Assembly (NCBI RefSeq): GCF_032229525.1
Contig: NZ_JAVTWB010000209.1
Span: 1 to 34,089, forward strand
Length of the DNA: 34,089 nt
Direction of reading: 5' to 3'
DNA from: Accumulibacter sp032229525
GTDB taxonomy: Bacteria > Pseudomonadota > Gammaproteobacteria > Burkholderiales > Rhodocyclaceae
Shown here piece by piece: positions 1 through 9,205 of this stretch. A program made the position numbers and the translations under genes. Numbering within the stretch: the stretch's first letter is position 1; every line of letters starts with the position of its first letter. The notes beneath the pieces were generated by a model that searched no databases, was not told where the DNA came from, and was given only the letters and a program-made list of their open reading frames with translations.

Positions 1-63
1 CGTTTCTGGATCATCACCATCATGCTGGTGCTGGTCGGCTTGTCTACCCTGAAGTTGCGCTGA
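1..63 (+). CDS. mraY: MraY C-terminus (phospho-MurNAc-pentapeptide transferase), partial
   Basis: The first 20 codons of the window read RFWIITIMLVLVGLSTLKLR and end in TGA. This is the hydrophobic last helix and short basic tail seen at the C-terminus of MraY, the integral membrane enzyme that makes lipid I from UDP-MurNAc-pentapeptide and undecaprenyl phosphate. The rest of the gene lies upstream of the window. It ends one base before the GTG of murD, the standard mraY-murD order of the division/cell-wall cluster. The identification rests on the tail plus synteny. Confidence 0.88.
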   Translation, partial: RFWIITIMLVLVGLSTLKLR

Positions 64-64
64 C

Positions 65-1432
65 GTGGAACTCCAGGGAAAGCTGATCCTTGTCCTCGGC
101 CTCGGCGAGTCGGGGCTGGCGATGACCAGGTGGCTGGCGCGACAAGGCGCCAGTGTTCGCGTTGCCGACAGCCGCGACGCCCCACCCCAGGCGGACACGC
201 TGCGCGCCGCAGTCCCGGAGGCGACCCTGTTGGCCGGGGCGTTTACCCCGGAGGCCTTCGTCGGTGTCGACCTGATCGCCATTTCCCCTGGCGTCCCGGT
301 ACAGGAACCGCTGGTGCAGGAGGCGATTGCGCGGGGGATTCCGCTGGTCTCCGAGATCGAGCTCTTCGCCCGGGCTCTCCGCCGCCTGAGCCCAGACGCG
401 GTCCTGATCGCGATTACCGGCAGCAACGGCAAGACCACAACCACCGCCCTCGCCGGTGCTTTGTGCCGCGCTGCTGGGCGGCGAACCGCAGTCGCCGGAA
501 ATATCGGCCCGGCGGCGCTGGACGCTCTGATGATGGCTATCGACGCTGGCGGATTGCCGTCGGTCTGGGTTCTGGAACTGTCCAGTTTCCAGCTCGACAC
601 GACACACACATTGACCGCCGATGCCGCTACCGTGCTCAACGTCAGCGAGGACCATCTCGATCGCTACGACGGCCTGGATGACTACGCCGCAAGCAAGGCT
701 CGCATCTTCCAGGGCAGCGGCGTGATGGTGCTCAATCGCGACGACGGGCGCAGCCTGGCGGCAGCGCGCGGCGACCGGCGGGTGGTGACATTCGGTCTCG
801 GTCCGGCAGTGCAGGCGGGTGATTACGGCATCGAGAACGGCTGGCTGATGCGCGGCAGCGACCAGCTCATCGCTCTCACCAGCTTGAAGCTGGTCGGCCG
901 CCATAACGCGGCCAATGCGCTGGCTGCACTGGCCTTGTGCGAGGCGATTGGGGTCGATCCGCACGCTGTGCTGCCGGCACTGGCAGCCTTCGCTGGTCTC
1001 GCACATCGGGTCGAGTGGGTCGCTGAAATCAATGGTGTCAGCTACTTCGACGACTCCAAGGCGACCAATGTCGGTGCCACCCTGGCTGCCGTTGAAGGCC
1101 TTGGCTGCAAGGTTGCCATCATCCTGGGTGGCGACGGCAAAGGGCAGGACTTCCTGCCGCTGAGCAGGGCCATTGCCCAGCATGCGCGTGCGGCCGCACT
1201 GATCGGGCGTGATGCGCCGGCGATCGCCGCGGCCCTGGAGCCGTGCCCGGTTCCGATGTGCCGGTGCCTCGATATGGCAGAAGCGGTCCGCTGGTGCACC
1301 GCCCAGGCGCAAAGGGGGGACGCCGTGCTGCTCTCGCCCGCATGCGCCAGCATGGACATGTATCGCAACTACGTACATCGCGCCGAGGTCTTCGTCGAGG
1401 CCGTCCGCCGTATCGAACGGGAGGCCGCCTGA
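65..1432 (+). CDS. murD: UDP-N-acetylmuramoyl-L-alanine--D-glutamate ligase
   Basis: This cytoplasmic ATP-dependent Mur ligase adds D-glutamate to UDP-MurNAc-L-Ala. It has 455 residues, slightly longer than the roughly 440 usual for the family. The N-terminal Rossmann-like domain starts with VLGLGESG, and the ATP-binding P-loop GSNGKTTT lies at residues 119-126. Further family blocks are the LELSSFQL strand, NVSEDHLDRY, and the C-terminal FDDSKATN and LLSPACAS motifs. The start is a GTG at 65, one base after the mraY stop, and gives the expected short N-terminus. The stop overlaps the ftsW ATG by one base, so the two genes are probably translationally coupled. A long open frame on the opposite strand is a codon-bias shadow. 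Confidence 0.97.
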   Translation: MELQGKLILVLGLGESGLAMTRWLARQGASVRVADSRDAPPQADTLRAAVPEATLLAGAFTPEAFVGVDLIAISPGVPVQEPLVQEAIARGIPLVSEIELFARALRRLSPDAVLIAITGSNGKTTTTALAGALCRAAGRRTAVAGNIGPAALDALMMAIDAGGLPSVWVLELSSFQLDTTHTLTADAATVLNVSEDHLDRYDGLDDYAASKARIFQGSGVMVLNRDDGRSLAAARGDRRVVTFGLGPAVQAGDYGIENGWLMRGSDQLIALTSLKLVGRHNAANALAALALCEAIGVDPHAVLPALAAFAGLAHRVEWVAEINGVSYFDDSKATNVGATLAAVEGLGCKVAIILGGDGKGQDFLPLSRAIAQHARAAALIGRDAPAIAAALEPCPVPMCRCLDMAEAVRWCTAQAQRGDAVLLSPACASMDMYRNYVHRAEVFVEAVRRIEREAA

Positions 1433-2595
1433 TGTTGTTGCGAGCTCTCGACGCGCCGCGCCGCCTGCCCGCGGAGATCGATCTGGCGCTCCTGTGGAGC
1501 ACCTTGATTCTCCTGCTGATCGGCATGGTGATGGTGTACTCGGCTTCGATGGCCACTGCCGAAGCGGCGCGTGTAACGGGCAACCAGCCGGCCTACTTTC
1601 TGGTCCGGCATGCGGTCTTTCTGACTATCGGCCTGTTGGCTGCTGCCGTCGCCTTTCAGGTGCCGTTGTCGACGTGGCAGCAGTGGTCGCCGTGGCTGTT
1701 CGTCGCCGGCTTCCTGCTGCTGGCCCTGGTCCTGGTGCCCGGTATCGGGCGCGAAGTCAACGGCGCACGCCGCTGGCTTCCCCTTGGCATCGTCACCCTG
1801 CAACCATCCGAGTTGATGAAGTTCTTTGCCGTCCTCTACACGGCGGATTACACGGCACGCAAGATGACCCACATGCACGATCTCAAGAGAGCCTTTCTGC
1901 CGATGGCTTTCGCCATGGTGGCTGTCGGCGTCCTGCTCCTCAAGGAGCCGGATTTCGGCGCTTTTGTGGTGATCATCGCGGTGTCCATCGCCATTCTCTT
2001 TCTCGGCGGCATGCGGGCGCGCTTGTTCGTGGTACTGATTGTTGTCCTGATCGCGGCTTTCGCCGCGTTGATCATTCTGTCGCCTTACCGGCGTGATCGG
2101 ATTTTCGGTTTCATGGACCCGTGGGCTGATGCCTTTGGGCGTGGCTACCAGTTGTCGCACGCATTGATCGCCTTCGGCCGCGGCGAGTTGTTTGGCGTCG
2201 GCCTTGGCGCGAGCGTCGAGAAACTGTTCTATCTGCCGGAGGCGCACACCGACTTTCTGCTCGCCGTGATCGCCGAGGAACTCGGTTTCGTCGGCGTTCT
2301 GGTGGTCATCGTGTTGTTCGGTCTGCTGGTCCAGCGCGCCTTCGCGATCGGTCGCCAGGCGGTAGCTCTCGACCGGCTGTACTCGGCGCTGGTCGCTCAG
2401 GGGATTGGCGTCTGGCTGGGTGTGCAGGGCTTCATCAACATGGGTGTCAACACCGGATTGTTGCCAACCAAGGGATTGACGCTGCCTCTGATGAGCTTCG
2501 GCGGTTCGGGGATCCTTGCCAACTGCGTGGCGGTGGCGGTCTTGCTCAGGATCGATTGGGAGAATCGCCAATTGATGCGTGGAGCGAAAGTATGA
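1432..2595 (+). CDS. ftsW: SEDS peptidoglycan glycosyltransferase FtsW
   Basis: FtsW is the septal SEDS-family glycosyltransferase that polymerises lipid II with its partner class B PBP (FtsI). The product has 387 residues, mostly hydrophobic, with about ten membrane segments. Family landmarks are VMVYSAS in the first helix, the GARRWLPLG loop, LQPSELMKFF, and PEAHTDFL, whose Asp (residue 274) matches the conserved SEDS acidic residue. NTGLLPTKGLTLP and SFGGSG lie near the C-terminus. The ATG at 1432 overlaps the murD stop by one base. The frame stays open upstream inside murD, but that extension has no FtsW character. The stop overlaps the murG start in an ATGA arrangement. Confidence 0.97.
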   Translation: MLLRALDAPRRLPAEIDLALLWSTLILLLIGMVMVYSASMATAEAARVTGNQPAYFLVRHAVFLTIGLLAAAVAFQVPLSTWQQWSPWLFVAGFLLLALVLVPGIGREVNGARRWLPLGIVTLQPSELMKFFAVLYTADYTARKMTHMHDLKRAFLPMAFAMVAVGVLLLKEPDFGAFVVIIAVSIAILFLGGMRARLFVVLIVVLIAAFAALIILSPYRRDRIFGFMDPWADAFGRGYQLSHALIAFGRGELFGVGLGASVEKLFYLPEAHTDFLLAVIAEELGFVGVLVVIVLFGLLVQRAFAIGRQAVALDRLYSALVAQGIGVWLGVQGFINMGVNTGLLPTKGLTLPLMSFGGSGILANCVAVAVLLRIDWENRQLMRGAKV

Positions 2596-3662
2596 GCGCA
2601 CACGTCAGCAAGACGCTCCTGGTGATGGCCGGTGGAACCGGGGGGCACGTCTTCCCGGGTCTGGCCGTGGCCGACCTGCTCAAGAGCCGTAACTGGAACG
2701 TGGTGTGGATGGGCGCTCCCGACAGCATGGAAGCGAAGCTCGTCCCTGCGCGTGGCTACGAAATGGCCTGGGTGCGCTTTGCTGCGCTACGGGGCAAGGG
2801 TTTGCTGCGCAAACTGCTGCTCCCCTTCCATCTGTTCTCCGCTTGCTGGCAGGCACGGCGCGAGCTGCGCCGGGTCAAACCGGACGTCGTTTTGGGGATG
2901 GGTGGCTACATCAGCTTTCCGGGTGGCATGATGGCCGCGCTGTTGCGCTGCCCGTTGGTGATTCACGAGCAGAACTCGGTCGCCGGCCTGGCCAACAGGG
3001 TGCTTGCCAAGCTTGCCGACAGGGTGGCCTGTGGTTTCCCGGATGTGCTGCCGAAAGGCGTCTGGGTCGGCAATCCCCTGCGTCCGGAGATGAGCGCCGT
3101 GCCGGGGCCGGCAGAGCGTCTTGCCGGTCGTCAGCCGCCGTTGCACCTGTTGGTTCTTGGCGGCAGCCTGGGGGCGGCAGCGCTCAACGAGATGGTCCCC
3201 AAAGGCCTGGCCCTGATCGACGCCGACCAGCGGCCACTGGTTGTGCATCAGGCCGGCGAGAAGCATCTCGCCCAACTGCGTGAGAACTACGAGGCAGCGG
3301 GAGTGCAGGCGCATTGCGCAGCTTTCATAGAAGACATGGCCGGCGCCTATCAGTGGGCTGATCTGGTGTTGTGTCGGGCTGGCGCACTAACCGTGGCCGA
3401 GCTGGCTGCGACCGGTGTGGCGAGCATCCTGGTGCCGTTTCCCCATGCCGTGGACGACCATCAGACGGGTAATGCCAAATTCCTGTCGCTGGCCGGTGGC
3501 GCCATCCTCCTACCCCAGAGTCAGCTGACGCCGGAATCGATCAGCCTGATTCGCAATTACCCCCGCAGGCAGCTCCTGGAAATGGCCGAAAAGGCTCGCG
3601 AGCTGGCCAAGCCGGAAGCTACCGCGGACGTTGCGCGGATGTGCGAGGAACTGGTCGCGTGA
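2592..3662 (+). CDS. murG: Lipid II synthase MurG (UDP-GlcNAc transferase)
   Basis: MurG transfers GlcNAc from UDP-GlcNAc to lipid I at the inner face of the cytoplasmic membrane, giving lipid II. It has 356 residues and a GT-B fold. The N-terminal glycine-rich loop GGTGGH lies at residues 14-19, GMGGYISFPGG and HEQNSVAGLANR follow, and a second G-loop GGSLG lies at 190-194. The UDP-GlcNAc site CRAGALTVAELAA and the PFPHAVDDHQT segment are both present. I chose the ATG at 2592, which overlaps the ftsW stop (ATGA). An in-frame ATG at 2556 would put extra residues inside ftsW with no homology value. The stop overlaps the GTG start of murC. Confidence 0.97.
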   Translation: MSAHVSKTLLVMAGGTGGHVFPGLAVADLLKSRNWNVVWMGAPDSMEAKLVPARGYEMAWVRFAALRGKGLLRKLLLPFHLFSACWQARRELRRVKPDVVLGMGGYISFPGGMMAALLRCPLVIHEQNSVAGLANRVLAKLADRVACGFPDVLPKGVWVGNPLRPEMSAVPGPAERLAGRQPPLHLLVLGGSLGAAALNEMVPKGLALIDADQRPLVVHQAGEKHLAQLRENYEAAGVQAHCAAFIEDMAGAYQWADLVLCRAGALTVAELAATGVASILVPFPHAVDDHQTGNAKFLSLAGGAILLPQSQLTPESISLIRNYPRRQLLEMAEKARELAKPEATADVARMCEELVA

Positions 3663-5056
3663 AACACAAAGTCAAGAGCATTCATTTCGTCGGTATCGGT
3701 GGTGCCGGCATGAGCGGCATTGCCGAGGTGCTGGCCAACCTGGGTTTCCGGGTCAGCGGATCGGATCTGGCCGACAACTCGACCACCCGGCGCCTGGCCG
3801 CGCTCGGCGTGAAGACCCGGCTCGGGCACGCCGCAGGCAACATCGATGGTGCTGACGCGGTGGTGATCTCTTCGGCGGTGAAAGCGGACAATCCCGAGGT
3901 CGTCGCGGCGCGGCAGCGCAAGCTGCCGGTCGTGCCGCGGGCGCAGATGCTCGCCGAGTTGATGCGCCTCAAGCAGGGGATCGCGGTCGCCGGCACGCAC
4001 GGCAAGACCACCACTACCAGCCTGACCGCATCGATTCTTGCCGAGGGCGGCATGGACCCGACCTTCGTCATCGGTGGGCTTCTCAACGCTGCCGGCGCCA
4101 ACGCGCGCCTGGGTTCCGGCGACTTTCTGGTGGCCGAGGCCGACGAATCGGATGCATCGTTCCTGTTGCTGTCGCCGGTGATTTCGGTGGTTACCAATAT
4201 CGACGCCGATCACATGGAAACCTACGGTCACGACTTCAACCGGCTGAAGCAGGCCTTCGTCGATTTTCTTCAGCGCTTGCCTTTCTACGGGGTAGCCGTG
4301 CTCTGCGCCGACGATCCCAATGTCCGTGAAATCATGCCAATGGTGAGCAAGCAGATCGTCACCTACGGTATCGATTCGTCAGCCAATGTCCGCGCGGAGA
4401 AGGTTACGGCAATCGACGGTCGGATGCATTTCGACTGCGTGCGGGTCAACGGCAGCAGCAGTCGTTTGCCAATCAGTCTCAACCTGCCCGGCCTGCACAA
4501 TGTCCTCAACGCGCTGGCCGCAATTGCCGTCGCCAGCGAGATCGGCGTTACCGATCTGGCGATCGTCAAGGCGCTGACCGACTTCAAGGGTGTCGGAAGA
4601 CGTTTTCAGCGCTACGCGGACGTGCTCCTGCCCAGTGGCGGGTGTTTCAGTTTGGTCGACGACTATGGCCACCACCCGGTCGAGATGCGCGCGACGATTG
4701 CTGCGGCGCGCGGCGCCTTTCCGGGTCGTCGTCTCCTCCTTGCTTTCCAGCCGCATCGCTACACGCGTACCCGCGACTGTTTCGAGGATTTCGTCAACGT
4801 CCTGGGTGGGGTCGACGCCCTGGTGCTCTCCGAGGTCTATGCCGCCGGCGAGCAAGCGATCATCGCCGCCGACGGGCGGTCGCTGGCGCGAGCCCTGCGT
4901 GTGGCGGGCAAGGTCGAACCGGTCTTCGTCGAGAACATCGGTGAGCTGCCGCAAGCGATCCTCGACATCGCCCGCGACGGCGATGTGGTAATGACCATGG
5001 GCGCAGGTTCGATCGGTGGCGTCGCCAGCAAACTGGTGGCTGACCAGGATGAATGA
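3659..5056 (+). CDS. murC: UDP-N-acetylmuramate--L-alanine ligase
   Basis: MurC is the first Mur ligase and adds L-alanine to UDP-MurNAc in the cytoplasm. It has 465 residues. The N-terminal nucleotide-binding loop is GIGGAGMSGIAE, and the ATP P-loop GTHGKTTT lies at residues 112-119. EADESDASFL, NIDADHMETYG and the C-terminal DDYGHHPVE and FQPHRYTRT motifs are family signatures. The start is a GTG whose first base lies just before the murG stop (GTGA overlap). An ATG six codons upstream is possible but would lie deeper in murG. There is no murB between murC and ddlB, the same order as in E. coli. Confidence 0.97.
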   Translation: MKHKVKSIHFVGIGGAGMSGIAEVLANLGFRVSGSDLADNSTTRRLAALGVKTRLGHAAGNIDGADAVVISSAVKADNPEVVAARQRKLPVVPRAQMLAELMRLKQGIAVAGTHGKTTTTSLTASILAEGGMDPTFVIGGLLNAAGANARLGSGDFLVAEADESDASFLLLSPVISVVTNIDADHMETYGHDFNRLKQAFVDFLQRLPFYGVAVLCADDPNVREIMPMVSKQIVTYGIDSSANVRAEKVTAIDGRMHFDCVRVNGSSSRLPISLNLPGLHNVLNALAAIAVASEIGVTDLAIVKALTDFKGVGRRFQRYADVLLPSGGCFSLVDDYGHHPVEMRATIAAARGAFPGRRLLLAFQPHRYTRTRDCFEDFVNVLGGVDALVLSEVYAAGEQAIIAADGRSLARALRVAGKVEPVFVENIGELPQAILDIARDGDVVMTMGAGSIGGVASKLVADQDE

Positions 5057-5984
5057 ATTGAACATCAAGGATTTCGGAAGGGTTGCCGTACTCTTCGGTG
5101 GTCGCTCGGCCGAGCGTGAAGTTTCGCTGAATAGCGGCTCTCGGGTACTGGAAGCACTGCTGCGCAGGGGCGTTGACGCCCACGCCTTCGACCCGGCGGC
5201 GCGCAAGCTTGACGAACTGGCGAGCTTCGACCGTGCCTTCATCGCTTTACACGGGCGCTACGGCGAAGATGGGACCATCCAGGGTGCCCTCGAGTTGATG
5301 GGTATTCCCTACACTGGCAGCGGCGTGATGGCCTCCGCACTCGGGATGGACAAGTGGCGCAGCAAGATGCTCTGGAATGCTGCCGGCGTGCCGGTGCCGG
5401 AGTACCTGATGCTCACCGCCGATAGCGACTTCGCGGCGGTGGAAGCGAAGCTTGGCTTGCCGCTGTTCGTCAAGCCTGCCTGCGAGGGTTCGTCGATCGG
5501 TATTAGCAAAGTCAAACGGCCAGGCGAGCTCCCCGCAGCGTACGTCAATGCGGCGAAGCACGATGCACTGGTGATCGCCGAACGGGCCATCCTCGGGGGT
5601 GAGTACACGGTCGCCATCCTCGGTGGACAGGCGCTGCCGATTGTCAAGATCGAGCCGGGTACCGAGTTCTACGATTACGACGCCAAGTACCTGCGCGACG
5701 ACACCGTTTACCGCTGTCCCTGTGACCTGTCGGAGAGCCGCGAAAGTGAGCTTCGACAACAGGCGGTCGACGCCTTCCACCTTCTCGGCGGTCGCGGCTG
5801 GGGGCGGGTCGACTTTCTGATGGATCAGCTGGAAAACGATGGTACTCGGCAGGCCTACTTTCTCGAAGTGAATACCTCTCCTGGTATGACCGACCACTCG
5901 CTGGTGCCAATGGCGGCGCGAGCAGCGGGCATTCCGTACGACGATCTGGTGGTTCGCGTTCTTGCACTTGCCGCCCTGGGATGA
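5049..5984 (+). CDS. ddlB: D-alanine--D-alanine ligase
   Basis: This ATP-grasp enzyme makes the D-Ala-D-Ala dipeptide that MurF adds to the peptidoglycan stem. It has 311 residues, normal for DdlB. VLFGGRSAEREVSL opens the N-terminal domain, CEGSSIG (residues 145-151) is the serine loop of the active site, and EVNTSPGMT (273-281) carries the metal- and phosphate-contacting residues. The ATG at 5049 lies eight bases inside the end of murC. An in-frame ATG further upstream inside murC gives a non-homologous extension. The stop is followed three bases later by ftsQ. Confidence 0.96.
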   Translation: MNELNIKDFGRVAVLFGGRSAEREVSLNSGSRVLEALLRRGVDAHAFDPAARKLDELASFDRAFIALHGRYGEDGTIQGALELMGIPYTGSGVMASALGMDKWRSKMLWNAAGVPVPEYLMLTADSDFAAVEAKLGLPLFVKPACEGSSIGISKVKRPGELPAAYVNAAKHDALVIAERAILGGEYTVAILGGQALPIVKIEPGTEFYDYDAKYLRDDTVYRCPCDLSESRESELRQQAVDAFHLLGGRGWGRVDFLMDQLENDGTRQAYFLEVNTSPGMTDHSLVPMAARAAGIPYDDLVVRVLALAALG

Positions 5985-5987
5985 ACG

Positions 5988-6740
5988 ATGTGGCACAAAC
6001 CCCATTTGATGACGGCCATTTCGGACTTGCTGCTGCTGGCAGCTGGCGCAGCGCTGCTGGTGGCAGCGGTGGTATGGGGGGCACCGCGTCTGCACCTGTT
6101 TCCGCTCAAGGAGCTGCGGGTGACGCACGAGCTGCTGGAGGTGCAACGTGCGGAGGTGGAGGAATCGCTGGAGGCGCAACTGCACGGCAGCTTCTTCACC
6201 GTCAATCTGGAAGCCTTGCGCCTGTCACTCGAGCAGTTGACCTGGGTCCGTCGTGCCGAGGTATGGCGGGAATGGCCTGGACGCATAGACGTCCGGATCG
6301 AGGAGCAGCGGGCGGCGGCGCATTGGGGAGATGGGCACGGGGAACTGGTCAACACCTACGGGGAAGTCTTCGCTGCCCCGCTATCTGGCGAGCGGCAATT
6401 GCCACGTCTCAGCGGACCGGTCGGGTCGTCGAGCGAGGTGCTCCATCGCTACGGGGAGTTCGCAGAGCTTTTGAACCCTATTGGTCGGCGGCCGGCGCAA
6501 GTTGCTTTGTCGCCTCGTCTGGCCTGGGTCATCGAGCTGGAGGACGGGATGTTGGTTGAACTCGGTCGCGAGCAGGCAAAGGCGCCGATCCGCATGCGCC
6601 TGCAACGCTTCGTCGACTACTATCCGACGCTGTCTGCCACTCGCCATGGGCGGCCGCAGGCGGTGGACATGCGGTATCCGAACGGCTTCGCATTGCGCTT
6701 TCCGGCAACGGCGGGCCAAGAAGGCAAAGGAAAGAAATGA
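5988..6740 (+). CDS. ftsQ: Cell division protein FtsQ
   Basis: FtsQ is a bitopic divisome scaffold that binds FtsB/FtsL and links early and late division proteins. It has 250 residues: a short cytoplasmic segment, one membrane helix at about residues 10-31, then a periplasmic POTRA domain from about 38 to 105 (LKELRVTHEL through VRRAEVWREWPGRIDVRIEEQ) and a beta domain. The PGRIDVRIEEQRA block and the AVDMRYPNGFALRF strand near the C-terminus are typical of FtsQ. It starts three bases after ddlB and its stop overlaps the ftsA ATG (ATGA). FtsQ is poorly conserved in sequence, so synteny contributes to this call. Confidence 0.94.
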   Translation: MWHKPHLMTAISDLLLLAAGAALLVAAVVWGAPRLHLFPLKELRVTHELLEVQRAEVEESLEAQLHGSFFTVNLEALRLSLEQLTWVRRAEVWREWPGRIDVRIEEQRAAAHWGDGHGELVNTYGEVFAAPLSGERQLPRLSGPVGSSSEVLHRYGEFAELLNPIGRRPAQVALSPRLAWVIELEDGMLVELGREQAKAPIRMRLQRFVDYYPTLSATRHGRPQAVDMRYPNGFALRFPATAGQEGKGKK

Positions 6741-7966
6741 GCAGGGATAGCAAGGATCTGATCGTCGGCCTCGACATTGGCACGTCGAAAATCGTCGCGC
6801 TGGTCGCGGAACTCACTCCGGAAGGGCGGGTGAACGTGATCGGCATGGGCTCCCAGGAATCCAGGGGGCTCAAGAAGGGTGTGGTGGTCAACATCGAGGA
6901 GACCGTCGCTACCATCTCGCGCGTGCTGCAGGAAGTCGAGCTGATGGCTGACTGCAAGGTTCGGGAAGTCTATACCGGCATCGCCGGCAGTCACATCAGG
7001 AGCTTCAACTCGAACGGAATGGTGGCCATCAAGGACCGGGAAGTGACCCCGATGGATGTCGAGAGGGTGATCGAAACGGCGCGTGCCATGCCGATCCCTG
7101 CCGACCAGGAAATCCTGCACATCCTGACGCAGGAGTTCATCATCGACGACCAGGATGGTATCCGTGAGCCGATCGGCATGAGCGGCTTCCGCCTCGAGGT
7201 CAAGGTGCATATCGTCACCGGCGCGGTCTCGGCGGCCCAGAACATCGTCAAGTGCGTTCGCCGTTGCGGGCTGGAGGTGAACGACCTGGTTCTGCAGCCG
7301 CTTGCTTCGAGCTGTGCCGTGCTCTCCGAGGATGAAAAAGATCTCGGTATCTGCCTGATCGACATCGGCGGCGGCACTACTGATTTGGCGGTGTGGACAC
7401 AAGGCGCGATCCGCCACACCTCGGTCATTCCAATCGCCGGCGACCAGATAACCAACGACATCGCGATGGCCTTGCGCACGCCAACGCGCGAGGCGGAAGA
7501 CATCAAACGTCGCTATGGCTGCGCCCTGGCCGACCTCGCCGATCCGGAAGATGCGCTCGATGTGGTCGGTGTCGACGACCGCCCGTCGCGCAAGCTGTCG
7601 CGCCGAGCGCTGGCGGACGTGATCCAGCCACGAGTCGAAGAGCTCTTCGAACTGATCCAGGCCGAGCTGCGCCGCTCCGGATTCGAGGATGTCCTGTCCT
7701 CGGGCATCGTGCTGACGGGTGGTGCCTCGGTGATGCCGGGGATGATCGAGCTCGGCGAGGAGATCTTCCACATGCCGGTCCGCCTGGGCATCCCGAAGTA
7801 TCAGGGTGCGCTTGCCGACGTGGTGCAGAACCCGCGTTTCGCGACCGCCTGTGGTTTGCTGTTGGAGGCGCAAACGCAACGCAAGCGTGGTTTGAAGGTG
7901 AGGGAAACGAGAGACGTGAAACAGGTTTTCGGGCGTATGAAGTCCTGGTTTGAAAAGAACTTCTAA
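6737..7966 (+). CDS. ftsA: Cell division protein FtsA
   Basis: FtsA is an actin-like ATPase that tethers FtsZ filaments to the inner membrane and recruits later division proteins. It has 409 residues. The phosphate-1 loop GLDIGTSK lies at residues 11-18, the phosphate-2 loop DIGGGTTDL starts at residue 209, and VLTGGASVMPG is the adenosine motif. The last residues, FGRMKSWFEKNF, form the amphipathic membrane-targeting helix. The start overlaps the ftsQ stop by four bases. It is separated from ftsZ by 63 bases that contain a direct repeat. Confidence 0.97.
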   Translation: MSRDSKDLIVGLDIGTSKIVALVAELTPEGRVNVIGMGSQESRGLKKGVVVNIEETVATISRVLQEVELMADCKVREVYTGIAGSHIRSFNSNGMVAIKDREVTPMDVERVIETARAMPIPADQEILHILTQEFIIDDQDGIREPIGMSGFRLEVKVHIVTGAVSAAQNIVKCVRRCGLEVNDLVLQPLASSCAVLSEDEKDLGICLIDIGGGTTDLAVWTQGAIRHTSVIPIAGDQITNDIAMALRTPTREAEDIKRRYGCALADLADPEDALDVVGVDDRPSRKLSRRALADVIQPRVEELFELIQAELRRSGFEDVLSSGIVLTGGASVMPGMIELGEEIFHMPVRLGIPKYQGALADVVQNPRFATACGLLLEAQTQRKRGLKVRETRDVKQVFGRMKSWFEKNF

Positions 7967-7990
7967 TCCCGTGTAGGTCGCAGTTACCAA

Positions 7991-8018
7991 CTTTTTGCAG
8001 TCAGCAGGCTTTTTGCAG
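7991..8018 (+). repeat. Tandem 10-nt direct repeat in the ftsA-ftsZ gap
   Basis: The ten bases CTTTTTGCAG occur at 7991-8000 and again at 8009-8018, eighteen bases start to start, directly before the ftsZ ribosome-binding site (AGAGGAGA at about 8017-8024). This could be a small duplication or a paired protein-binding site affecting ftsZ expression. Only the repeat itself is seen; a regulatory role is inference. Confidence 0.5.
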
Positions 8019-8029
8019 AGGAGACGACA

Positions 8030-9205
8030 ATGTTTGAAATTATCGACAGAGAAGACAACGGCGGTACGCGGGATACCGTGATCAAGGTGATCGGTATCGG
8101 TGGCGCTGGCGGCAACGCCGTCGACCACATGATTCGCGAGGGCGTGAACGGCGTCGACTTCATCGCCGCCAACACCGATTCGCAGGCACTTGCGCGCAGC
8201 GTCGCGGTCGAGCGGTTGCAGCTTGGCAAGACCGGGCTCGGCGCTGGCGCCAAACCGGAGGCGGGACGTAGCGCTGCAATGGAGGAGCGGGAGGCAATCG
8301 CCCAATCGCTCACCGGCGCTCACATGGTCTTCATTACCGCCGGCATGGGTGGTGGCACTGGCACCGGTGCGGCACCGATCGTCGCCGAGGTGGCGCGTGA
8401 ACTCGGGGTTCTGACCGTCGCCGTGGTAACCAAGCCGTTCGGCTTCGAGGGAAAGCGCCTGAAGATAGCGGAAGCGGGTATCGCCGAACTGCAGAAGAAC
8501 GTCGACTCGCTCATCGTCATCCTCAACGACCGCCTGATGGACGTTCTCGGTGATGACGTCTCCATGGATGACGCTTTCAAGGCCGCGGATAACGTACTGC
8601 GCAACGCTGTGGGCGGGATCGCCGAGATCATCAACTTTCCGGGGCTGGTCAACGTCGACTTCGAGGATGTACGGACGGTGATGGGCGAAATGGGCATGGC
8701 GATGATGGGTTCGGCCAATGCCGCCGGCGTCGACCGGGCGCGGATTGCCGCCGAGCGAGCCGTCGCCTCACCGCTGCTCGAAGGCGTGAACCTGTCCGGG
8801 GCCAAGGGCGTGCTGGTCAACATCACCGCTACGCGCTCGCTGAAGATGAAGGAAGTCAACGAGGTGATGAACACCGTCCGTGCCTTTGCGGCAGACGATG
8901 CGCACATCATCTTTGGCGCGGTCTATGACGAAAGTATCGGCGATGATATCCGCGTGACGGTGGTCGCAACCGGCCTTGGCCAGACGCAGGCCAAGAGGCA
9001 GTCCTTTGAAGTGATCAACAGTTCGCTCACCCAGGCGACGGGAACGGACGGTCGTTTCGCGCACGGTCAGAATATCGACTACTCGAGCCTGGACCAGACA
9101 CCGGCGGTGTTTCGCAAGGGGCGCAGCGCAACCGTGGAAGCATTGGCCAATAGCGGTGTCGATCGCTGGGATATCCCGGCGTTTCTGAGAAAGCAGGCTG
9201 ACTGA
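8030..9205 (+). CDS. ftsZ: Cell division protein FtsZ
   Basis: FtsZ is the tubulin-like GTPase that forms the cytokinetic ring. It has 391 residues. The N-terminal nucleotide-binding segment is GIGGAGGNAVDHM, and the tubulin signature GGGTGTG lies at residues 107-113. The synergy-loop region NVDFEDVRTVM follows. A variable linker leads to the conserved C-terminal peptide WDIPAFLRKQAD, which binds FtsA and ZipA-type partners. A strong AGAGGAGA Shine-Dalgarno precedes the ATG. The gap from ftsA allows a separate promoter, as in other proteobacteria, but I see no clear -35/-10 pair. Confidence 0.98.
   Translation: MFEIIDREDNGGTRDTVIKVIGIGGAGGNAVDHMIREGVNGVDFIAANTDSQALARSVAVERLQLGKTGLGAGAKPEAGRSAAMEEREAIAQSLTGAHMVFITAGMGGGTGTGAAPIVAEVARELGVLTVAVVTKPFGFEGKRLKIAEAGIAELQKNVDSLIVILNDRLMDVLGDDVSMDDAFKAADNVLRNAVGGIAEIINFPGLVNVDFEDVRTVMGEMGMAMMGSANAAGVDRARIAAERAVASPLLEGVNLSGAKGVLVNITATRSLKMKEVNEVMNTVRAFAADDAHIIFGAVYDESIGDDIRVTVVATGLGQTQAKRQSFEVINSSLTQATGTDGRFAHGQNIDYSSLDQTPAVFRKGRSATVEALANSGVDRWDIPAFLRKQAD

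Noticed and set aside
44..1378. 444-codon open frame antisense to murD
   Set aside because: Low-complexity, His/Gln/Arg-rich translation with no motif, lying entirely under a clear murD gene; GC codon bias creates such shadows.
6620..8323. 567-codon open frame antisense to ftsA and the start of ftsZ
   Set aside because: His/Asp-rich shadow with no domain; both ftsA and ftsZ are unambiguous on the other strand.
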